Part shown: in pieces, positions 17,509-23,695 of the stretch
Position numbering within the stretch: the first letter of the stretch is position 1
Layout of the letters: every line of letters begins with the position of its first letter
Origin: a virus
IMG/VR virus record: IMGVR_UViG_3300030090_001917
Coordinates: 1 to 24,802 of that record
Direction: 5' to 3' (one strand)
Length of the DNA: 24,802 bases
Program-made: the position numbers and the translations under genes
Notes under the pieces: generated by a model
Seen by the model: only the letters and a program-made list of their open reading frames with translations
The model's database searches: none
Told to the model about the DNA's origin: nothing

Positions 17509-17682
17509 TTATTTTTTATTTTTATAAGGAAAAGCTTTGTTTAAAGCTTCCTTTCTTTTTGAACAACCACAATCTTTCTTTTTACCAAATATTCCATTAT
17601 CGGCCAATATTTTTGTAAAAGATTTTATTCCCGTGGCTGATGTAAATTTTTCTACTGAGTCTCCTAAACCTTTTGATTTCAT
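17509..17682 (-). CDS. 57-residue basic protein with a DCGC motif
   Basis: The start is placed at the ATG at 17682 (MKSKGLGDSVEKFTSATGIK). A GTG nine codons upstream (17709) is possible, but it lies inside the descending arm of an RNA hairpin, and the upstream nine residues look non-conserved. The leader before 17682 is A/T-rich like those of its neighbours. The protein is strongly basic, with helical N-terminal half, then KKKDCGCSKRKEALNKAFPY. Cys-x-Cys next to basic residues suggests a metal site or a nucleic acid or capsid contact, but two cysteines alone cannot form a full zinc site without a partner or dimer. I know short GLGDS...CGC...R(K/Q)E proteins beside structural genes of marine phages; their role is unknown. 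Confidence 0.68.
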   Translation of the reverse strand: MKSKGLGDSVEKFTSATGIKSFTKILADNGIFGKKKDCGCSKRKEALNKAFPYKNKK

Positions 17683-17701
17683 ATTATTTGATTTTAGTAT
17701 T

Positions 17702-17725
17702 GCAACCACCCGTTAAGATGGTTGC
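17702..17725 (-). promoter_or_regulatory. RNA hairpin without U-tract between two structural genes
   Basis: In the minus-strand transcript, GCAACCAUCU and GGGUGGUUGC pair over ten positions (eight Watson-Crick, two G-U) around a UAAC loop. It lies 14 bases after the stop of the 275-residue gene. The following transcript (AAUACUAAAAUC) has no uridine run, so this is not a standard intrinsic terminator. It may protect or process the mRNA, or slow ribosome access to the 57-residue gene whose ATG lies about 20 bases downstream. Confidence 0.6.
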
Positions 17726-17739
17726 TCTACTTGTTATTG

Positions 17740-18567
17740 TTATTTTAATCTTTTTTCAATATTTGAATAAACCTCCATTCCCTCATCGGTTTTAAACCAA
17801 GCTGCTAGCGCTGAATATGGGTGCTCATCAAAAGGAACTGTAAATAATTTTCTATCGTTAGATCCCCAGGTAAACGTTCTTTGGTCTTGAGATAACTTTA
17901 ATATGTTCATTTCTGTAGCTCTAATACCAAAGTTTCTAAGCATTACATTTTCATCAGTAACCAACTCTAAGAATAACATTGGATTTCTTTTAGCAAATAC
18001 TAATAAATCTCTTTTTATCTCCTTAGAACTCATCTTAGATACCCTAGAACCAATCTCAGCTCTCATAACTGCTTCAGCCATATCTATATCTAGCTCCATA
18101 GCTGCGTTAAGAGCTTTTATTTCCATCTCTATAAAATTAACTTGATGCTCTGCTATTTTTTGAGGTTTTAACTCGTAAAATATTTTATCTCTATGTGGGT
18201 GATATAAAGATAGTAATTTCTGTAAAACTACTTTATTTTTAGGTACTTGTAATACTCCAGCTCTAAAAATAATATGTGATAACCTTTGGTCTCCTTTCAT
18301 TTCATCTACAAATGGAGTTATTTGGTTTTCACAATACTTTAGCTCTCTTTCGTAACCTAGTTTTTCATCAAACCAATATATACCAGCTGCTTTAATAGAT
18401 TTACTTAATGGTTTTTGTCCATTTTTTAATAAGTAGGTCCTATCTTTAATTTCCCAAGTATCTTTTTTAGGTAGTGGTTTTTCCACAACCTTTGTTTCAA
18501 CTTTTGGTTGTTCTACAACCACCGGTGTTTCTACCGTTTCTATTTTTGTTTCTTTTTTCTTTGCCAT
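17740..18567 (-). CDS. Conserved phage protein of unknown function (275 residues), capsid-adjacent
   Basis: The protein begins MAKKKETKIETVETPVVVEQ: residues 1-36 are a Lys/Glu/Val/Pro-rich disordered tail. A compact region then runs from about residue 37, with WEIKDRTYLLKNG, AAGIYWFDEKLGYERELKYC and LSHIIFRAGVLQVPKNK. A long helical middle contains IEALNAAMELDIDMAEAVM-like repeats of small and acidic residues (here ALNAAMELDIDMAEAVMRAE). The end has RTFTWGSNDRKLFTVPFDE and AAWFKTDEGMEVY. The family is familiar to me from marine phage structural clusters just after the capsid gene, without assigned function. It is the first gene after the capsid terminator and has an A/T-only leader. Possible roles are an assembly factor or capsid-associated protein; nothing in the sequence decides between them. 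Confidence 0.66.
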   Translation of the reverse strand: MAKKKETKIETVETPVVVEQPKVETKVVEKPLPKKDTWEIKDRTYLLKNGQKPLSKSIKAAGIYWFDEKLGYERELKYCENQITPFVDEMKGDQRLSHIIFRAGVLQVPKNKVVLQKLLSLYHPHRDKIFYELKPQKIAEHQVNFIEMEIKALNAAMELDIDMAEAVMRAEIGSRVSKMSSKEIKRDLLVFAKRNPMLFLELVTDENVMLRNFGIRATEMNILKLSQDQRTFTWGSNDRKLFTVPFDEHPYSALAAWFKTDEGMEVYSNIEKRLK

Positions 18568-18600
18568 AATATAATATATAATAAAATTAATAAAATAAAA
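18568..18600 (-). promoter_or_regulatory. 33-base A/T-only leader of the 275-residue gene, repeated before the scaffold gene
   Basis: All 33 bases between the ATG of the 275-residue gene and the G+C core of the capsid terminator are A or T. The plus-strand start (AATATAATATA) and the later TTAATAAA match the leader at 21209-21236 at most positions. No Shine-Dalgarno motif is present. It could be an unusual initiation signal of the Bacteroidota type, or a phage late promoter that restarts transcription after the terminator. Confidence 0.5.
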
Positions 18601-18626
18601 GGCCGAGGCCGAAGCCCCGGTCTTTT
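18597..18626 (-). terminator. Intrinsic terminator with UUCG tetraloop after the capsid gene
   Basis: The transcript arm AAAAGACCGGGGC pairs with GCCUCGGCCUUUU around a UUCG loop closed by C-G, the very stable cUUCGg form. Thirteen positions give eleven Watson-Crick pairs, one G-U pair and one C-A mismatch. A U-rich run follows the G+C stem (UUUUAUUUUAUU). It begins 9 bases after the capsid stop codon. The G+C-rich stem stands out in A/T-rich DNA. The A-run before the stem means it could also work on the other strand, but no plus-strand gene is near. It probably allows capsid mRNA to exceed that of the tail genes. Confidence 0.88.
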
Positions 18627-18635
18627 AAAAATTGC

Positions 18636-20069
18636 TTAGTTTAATAACATGAAGTTATTAGCACCTTGAACAACCATACATCTTTCAGATAAGAAGTTGA
18701 CTGTCATAGCATCTAAGTCAGAAGTAAGCGCTCCAACTGAACCTGTTACCCAAGTTTTCATTTTTCTGCTTTCTGCTTGAGAAGCTCTATATCTAACGTG
18801 TAAGAATGGACGTTTTAGGTTTTTACCTAATTGCTCATCATAAACTGAAGATACACCAGCTGGGATTACAACCCCTCTGATAGCCTCACCACCAGTAGCA
18901 GCAGCGTTGATACCACCTCTAGTTGCTAAATCATTTAAGTATTTCCAGTCAGACTTATAGAAGTCGTAAGAACCTCTTCTGAAACCAGAGAAACCTAAAT
19001 TAAGTGCCATATCTTCTTCGTTATCAAATACTCCGTAAGAAGTACCTCCAGCTCCGTAAGAATTCATAGAAGCTAACATGTCATCCATAGCTAAACTAGT
19101 AGCTCTGTTTACAAACATCATGTTTTCTTCAATAGCACCGTTTTTATCAAACTCAGCTAAAATAGCATCAAATTCTGCTAAATCAGTAGCCGCGTTAACA
19201 CCAGTAATACCAGATGATTGGTGACCTCTAGATGTAATAGCTGCGAATAAACCTTCTGTACCCGCTGTACCAGCACCACCGTCAGTAGGTAATGCAATAG
19301 CAGAATTCTCTGCTACTTTTTCAGACTCAATCATACTCATTTCTAAGTAATCAGTAAATCTTGCTCTAGTATCACCTTCAGCTTTTAAGTACCATAAGTA
19401 ACCGTTTTGTCCATCTTCACCAGAAACTTCAACCCAACCGATTTGAGAAGCATCAGATCCTGAAACTTCATACATATCTTTTAAAATAATTGGTTTGTTA
19501 GTAAATGTAGTGAAAGAAGGCTTATTAGCTCTACCACCAACATAACTAGTTCCTTTTGCGTTTTCAGAACCAAATACTAGTATAGTACAAGTGTTATCAC
19601 CATTAACAAAACCTGCGTTTGTCATATGTGCATAACCGTAAGGTTGTACAGTAATAGTTTGGCTACCAGCCGCAGCAACGCTTACACGAGCTGTAACTGT
19701 TTGTCCACCACCAGCGATTAATACTTGATCACCAACTCTAATACCATGTGTAGTTGTTTGTGCTACATCGTCAATATTATGAGTAATATTGATTGTACTA
19801 GCTGTAACATCTAACATATCACATTTGTATGAAAGGTGTAATCTACCTTGTTCTGACCAAATAACTTGGTCTGATTGCATAGCTTCCTCCGCTGAAACTT
19901 GTGCTAAAAAACCTGAGATAGTTCTCTTACCGAAAACTTCAGCTTCTTTTTCCATCAAGTCAGGTAAGTACTGCTGCGCCCACCCATTGTTTTGGATGTC
20001 TAAATAATTTTCAGATGTAGCTGCTTGTATTGCTGCAGCTCTAGTCTGAGATCCTGCTGTAATTGCCAT
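18636..20069 (-). CDS. Major capsid protein
   Basis: The 477-residue protein lies third after the large terminase, directly after the scaffold candidate, the classical place for a capsid gene. Its length fits HK97-fold capsid proteins. The N-terminal 70 residues are helical (AQQYLPDLMEKEAEVFGKR, AEEAMQSDQVIW), like an N-arm. Residues 85-170 are a beta-rich segment (HGIRVGDQVLIAGGGQTVTA ... SQTITVQPYG) that may be an inserted surface domain. Residues 185-250 contain KPIILKDMYEVSG and SGEDGQNGYLWYLKAEGD, ending in RARFTDYLEMSMIESEKVA, the spine-helix type. The C-terminal half (FDNEEDMALNLGFSGFRRGS, KSDWKYLNDLATRGG, RPFLHVRYRASQAE, VNFLSERCMVVQGANNFMLL) I recognise from marine phage capsid proteins. 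The gene is followed by a strong terminator, as expected for the most abundant product. The closest group is not assigned. Confidence 0.88.
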   Translation of the reverse strand: MAITAGSQTRAAAIQAATSENYLDIQNNGWAQQYLPDLMEKEAEVFGKRTISGFLAQVSAEEAMQSDQVIWSEQGRLHLSYKCDMLDVTASTINITHNIDDVAQTTTHGIRVGDQVLIAGGGQTVTARVSVAAAGSQTITVQPYGYAHMTNAGFVNGDNTCTILVFGSENAKGTSYVGGRANKPSFTTFTNKPIILKDMYEVSGSDASQIGWVEVSGEDGQNGYLWYLKAEGDTRARFTDYLEMSMIESEKVAENSAIALPTDGGAGTAGTEGLFAAITSRGHQSSGITGVNAATDLAEFDAILAEFDKNGAIEENMMFVNRATSLAMDDMLASMNSYGAGGTSYGVFDNEEDMALNLGFSGFRRGSYDFYKSDWKYLNDLATRGGINAAATGGEAIRGVVIPAGVSSVYDEQLGKNLKRPFLHVRYRASQAESRKMKTWVTGSVGALTSDLDAMTVNFLSERCMVVQGANNFMLLN

Positions 20070-20086
20070 TTTTAATTGTTTTTAAG

Positions 20087-21208
20087 TTATTTATTTTTTC
20101 TAATTTTAAATTGTTTAAAGTCATTTGGATTATCATTTAAAACTCTTACTTTAACACCAGACCTAACCTCTCCACCGTGTGATTGCCTAGGGTCCATGTT
20201 AATGTTTTTAGATTTTGCAACACTTTCTCTTAAAGCGTCTGCTCTACCTTGTTCATAAAAATGATTAGCAATAGCGTCAGAATTCATAGCTGTAAATAAT
20301 CCTTTATGATAACCACTCGCGTTTTCCATTTCGTTTTTTTCATTAAGAAACTTTCTTATGAAATTATTAATGTCGCTCTGAGTTGTTTTCACTTTTTCAG
20401 TATCACTTACGTTATATCTAAATCTTTTGTCACCAATTTTATATTCAAAACCTTTAAAGTCATTATTGAATAATTGATCAGTTTTTTCTAAAAACATAGA
20501 TTGTGCATTTTCCTGTGCTTGCTTTCTATCTTTTGACTCGTTGAAGAATTTAATAGCGTTTTGTTGCTCTTCAGTGAGCTTAGACCCCATTTTAATATCT
20601 TCATAGTATTTGGACTTTAGCCCGTCCAGGTGGCTTTTAGCGCTGGCAACTTGCTCTTTTAACGCTAATTTTTTTCTCTTTATATCCCTTTCATTATCTA
20701 TCTTTTCATCCCAGTCAAAACTTTCTTGTACTAAAAAGTTTATTTCATCATCATCTAAATGTGGTTTTGTATCTTTATAATATGATCTAAGTAAATCATC
20801 ATCACCGTAATCTTCGTAGTTTCGATTTAAATTCATATAATCATTTAAATCGCCACCAGTATCTTTCATAAAATCAACAACCTTTTGTATACCCTCTGGT
20901 AAATCTGGCTGTGGAGGTAGTTGAGGTTTTACTGGTTCTTCATCTGTAATTTCAACTATAGGTTGCTGCTCAACTTCAGGTTGCTCTACAACTTCCTCTG
21001 TAGCAGGCTTTGCGTTAGTCAAATCAACTTTAGTAACCTCCGGTTTAACTTCCTCTGTAGGCTTTGTTAGTTTTACCTTAACAATATCTGGTATTTCTTT
21101 ACTTTTTGATTTTTTTACTTTTAAACCTTCTACTTTTTCATTAGTATTTTCTTGTTGACTTAGTACTTCCTCTTTTTTAGGTAGTTCTTTTTCTTTGTTT
21201 TCTTCCAT
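20087..21208 (-). CDS. Probable capsid scaffolding protein
   Basis: Lies between portal and capsid genes, the standard place of the scaffold. The 373-residue protein has a long low-complexity Lys/Glu/Val/Pro-rich N-terminus (1-110), then GGDLNDYMNLNRNYEDYG, LLRSYYKDTKPHLDDDEINF and a helical coiled segment with KKLALKEQVASAKSHLDGLK and YYEDIKMGSKLTEEQQ. The middle helices (about 220-300) are charged. The C-terminus is basic and probably helical (VRVLNDNPNDFKQFKIRKNK), like the capsid-binding tail of scaffolds. No protease motif is present, so release of scaffold would be without a self-cleaving domain. A minor structural protein is a less likely alternative. The start has an A/T-only leader very similar to the one before the 275-residue gene. 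Confidence 0.75.
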   Translation of the reverse strand: MEENKEKELPKKEEVLSQQENTNEKVEGLKVKKSKSKEIPDIVKVKLTKPTEEVKPEVTKVDLTNAKPATEEVVEQPEVEQQPIVEITDEEPVKPQLPPQPDLPEGIQKVVDFMKDTGGDLNDYMNLNRNYEDYGDDDLLRSYYKDTKPHLDDDEINFLVQESFDWDEKIDNERDIKRKKLALKEQVASAKSHLDGLKSKYYEDIKMGSKLTEEQQNAIKFFNESKDRKQAQENAQSMFLEKTDQLFNNDFKGFEYKIGDKRFRYNVSDTEKVKTTQSDINNFIRKFLNEKNEMENASGYHKGLFTAMNSDAIANHFYEQGRADALRESVAKSKNINMDPRQSHGGEVRSGVKVRVLNDNPNDFKQFKIRKNK

Positions 21209-21236
21209 AATATAATATAATAATAATTAATAAATT
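21209..21236 (-). promoter_or_regulatory. A/T-only leader of the scaffold gene, matching the one at 18568-18600
   Basis: The intergenic sequence between the portal stop codon and the scaffold ATG consists of A and T only. It shares AATATAATATA and TTAATAAA with the leader of the 275-residue gene in the same order and spacing to within one base. No Shine-Dalgarno motif. It may be a translation enhancer or a late promoter. Confidence 0.5.
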
Positions 21237-23690
21237 TTACATACCCATTGCAGGTGGCATCATAGGCGCCTGCTGAGCATTATTTTGACCTATTTGTACG
21301 CTAGGTAGTTGACCAGGTTCTTCTTTTGGAGTTTCAAAGTTTTTAGGACCTGTATCATTTTTTCTTTGTTCAATCAATTCGCTTTGCTGAGTTGCTTGTA
21401 TTTTTGTTCTTTCATCTTTACGGTCTTCTTTACCTTCTTCTTTAGCTTTCATAGCATCAGCTTGTAGTTTTGCTAATCTAATCTGAATTTCAAATTCATG
21501 ATCCATTATTTGCTTTTTAAGCTCTGCTTCTTGCATCATTCTTTCAGATTCAAATCTAGCTTTAATAGACTCTAACTCTTGCATTGATTGAGATTCTGAG
21601 GCTTTCTTTTGCATTTCCATTTGAGCAGAAGCTTGCTGAGCTTGTATATTAGCTTGAGATTGAGCAAGTATATTTTCTTGCTGCATTTTTTGATCTCTTT
21701 CTAATTTCTTTTTTCTACGTACTTTTAGCAGTTGATTCGCTAACTTAACACTTCTTATCTCTCTAAGATCAATAGCATCTTCTATATCTATAGTTTGTTG
21801 TGCTAAAGCCGCTTGTATGTTGTTTTCTAATAACTGTTTTTCTTCTTCATCTGGCATTAAGTCTATAAATATACCAAAATCATATAAATGTAACTCTGAC
21901 ATTTCATCTAACGTAGCAACATTATGAGCACCTATTTGTTGTATAAAAGCATTTTTTGTTGGTGAATACTCTAGTATGTCAGATATCCTAAGCGATAAAG
22001 CTTCACATACTTCTTGTGTTAAGAACAAACCAGCTTGTAATAGATGTCTAGTTGCTGTGTTAGAATTTGCAGCTGCTAACTTTTGTACACCAACTAAAGA
22101 ATATTTATCAGGCATAGCACCATCTCTAGCTTCATTTAATCCAGTGACATCTCTTATCATCTGTAAATAATAGTTGTATGTTTGTATTAAACTCTGCATT
22201 TTAGCACCACCATTACTAGACTGTATTTCTTGAATAGGCATTTTACCCGGATTCATTTCTCCATCACCGGTCATTGATCTACCAATTATACTACCAGTTT
22301 GGAAGAACATGTTCAAGGCTTCTTGTGGGTTATAATTAGTACCATTACCTAAATCTATTTCAGCAAGTCCATCTGCATCTAAATAAATTCCATCTGGAAC
22401 CATGCGAGACATAACTTGCTGTAGTTTTAAGTGGGTTAATTGTATCATATCAGCAAAACCTGTTATTCTACTAACTAATGATTCTATTTTACCATTATAT
22501 ATTCTAGGTGCAACTATAGCATAATTCATTTTAACTTTAGTAAAATCACTTTTAGGACGCATCATATTTTCCGCTATCTCCCACTTAAGTAATTTATCAC
22601 TACCTAAAATCATAGCGCCTTCAAACAAAACCTCTACACATCTTTTTAAAGCGCTATAGTCTCCTTCTTTATTTTCAGGTGGATCAAACGTGTCATCTTT
22701 TTCTATAGCTTTTTCTCCTCCACTCTTTGTTTGTTTCATTTTATAAACCTCATTCATATGAGTTTTATAATTAAAATACAAAACAGAAACCTTGTTATTG
22801 TCACCATCGCTTTCGCTTTCAAACTTATAAGCATTTTTGTTTCCACCAGAGTTATCTATTATCTCTTCTAAGTTCTCATGTGTTAAATCTGGAAACTGTT
22901 TCACTAGTTCGTTTATAGGTATTTCTTTTACCTCACCAACATAGTATATATCTTCAAAATATGGAGACTCTGTATAAGAATAAACTAAATTAGCTGGATC
23001 AACGTAATCTACCTTAACACCCTCGCTAGGGTTAAAAGTTGTTTTTACAGCCCCAATACCTAACACCGTGAGATCGTGATAAAATCTCTTTTTTATCAAC
23101 TCGTATCTGTTACCTTCTAATAAAACGTTTAAAGCTTGTTCTTCAGCTATTTCTACGGCTTGTTTATATGTTAATTGCATATGTAGATCTAGTTCTTGTT
23201 CTGAGGCCGGTATCATTGCTTTGTCGTTTTCATTTAAGCTTATACCTAATGTTTCTTCTACTAAAGCGTTTAAATCTTTAGTTTGGTAATCTCCTAATAA
23301 AGACTCCATATACTCAGTTCTCTTGCTTACACCATGAGGGTCTTGTGAGTATGCTTTTATATCGTACATTCTTTCAGCCATTCCGTTAACAACTATATCT
23401 ACAAACTTAGGTATAATTGGAACAGGCTTCCAGTCTAAATTTAAATAGGACAAATCACCGTTTATAGATAACTCATCCTTATATTTTTGTATAGATTGCT
23501 CTCCCCTAGAGTATAATCTTAGGCTATGAAAATTATTAGCTGTATTTAAATACTTATTATTATAAGTGCCATTATTAAACCATTCCCCTGAGATAGCTTT
23601 TCCAACCTCTAAACCATACTCGCCAGTCATCTTTTCTAGATCACTAACAACTTGACTCGGGAAATTACCTTTTACACCTGATCTTAACAT
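21237..23690 (-). CDS. Portal protein
   Basis: The 817-residue protein follows the terminase gene by 5 bases. Landmarks: N-terminal helices and YSRGEQSIQKYKDEL (59-73); LDWKPVPIIPKFVDIVVNGM (85-104), the usual portal clip-to-wing segment; YKQAVEIAEEQALNVLLEG (175-193); then GIGAVKTTFNPSEGVKVDYV (211-230). The stem-crown helix region has RDVTGLNEARDGAMPDK, YSLVGVQKLAAANSNTATRH (513-549), which I associate with portals of podovirus-type phages of Bacteroidota. Residues 654-778 form a Gln/Glu/Lys-rich coiled coil, and the end is Pro/Met/Gln-rich. As a ring of about 12 copies it would sit at one capsid vertex and bind terminase, the ring proteins and DNA. The C-terminal coil may form a long barrel or contact the inner core. 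The length is greater than that of most portals because of this extension. Confidence 0.88.
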   Translation of the reverse strand: MLRSGVKGNFPSQVVSDLEKMTGEYGLEVGKAISGEWFNNGTYNNKYLNTANNFHSLRLYSRGEQSIQKYKDELSINGDLSYLNLDWKPVPIIPKFVDIVVNGMAERMYDIKAYSQDPHGVSKRTEYMESLLGDYQTKDLNALVEETLGISLNENDKAMIPASEQELDLHMQLTYKQAVEIAEEQALNVLLEGNRYELIKKRFYHDLTVLGIGAVKTTFNPSEGVKVDYVDPANLVYSYTESPYFEDIYYVGEVKEIPINELVKQFPDLTHENLEEIIDNSGGNKNAYKFESESDGDNNKVSVLYFNYKTHMNEVYKMKQTKSGGEKAIEKDDTFDPPENKEGDYSALKRCVEVLFEGAMILGSDKLLKWEIAENMMRPKSDFTKVKMNYAIVAPRIYNGKIESLVSRITGFADMIQLTHLKLQQVMSRMVPDGIYLDADGLAEIDLGNGTNYNPQEALNMFFQTGSIIGRSMTGDGEMNPGKMPIQEIQSSNGGAKMQSLIQTYNYYLQMIRDVTGLNEARDGAMPDKYSLVGVQKLAAANSNTATRHLLQAGLFLTQEVCEALSLRISDILEYSPTKNAFIQQIGAHNVATLDEMSELHLYDFGIFIDLMPDEEEKQLLENNIQAALAQQTIDIEDAIDLREIRSVKLANQLLKVRRKKKLERDQKMQQENILAQSQANIQAQQASAQMEMQKKASESQSMQELESIKARFESERMMQEAELKKQIMDHEFEIQIRLAKLQADAMKAKEEGKEDRKDERTKIQATQQSELIEQRKNDTGPKNFETPKEEPGQLPSVQIGQNNAQQAPMMPPAMGM

Positions 23691-23695
23691 ATTTG

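Noticed and set aside
17683-17709. GTG start at 17709 for the DCGC micro-gene
   Set aside because: The start would lie in an RNA hairpin and the extra residues look unlike the family; the ATG at 17682 with an A/T-rich leader is preferred.
17702-17725. Hairpin as an intrinsic terminator
   Set aside because: The stem is good but no U-run follows in the transcript, so it is listed only as a regulatory hairpin.
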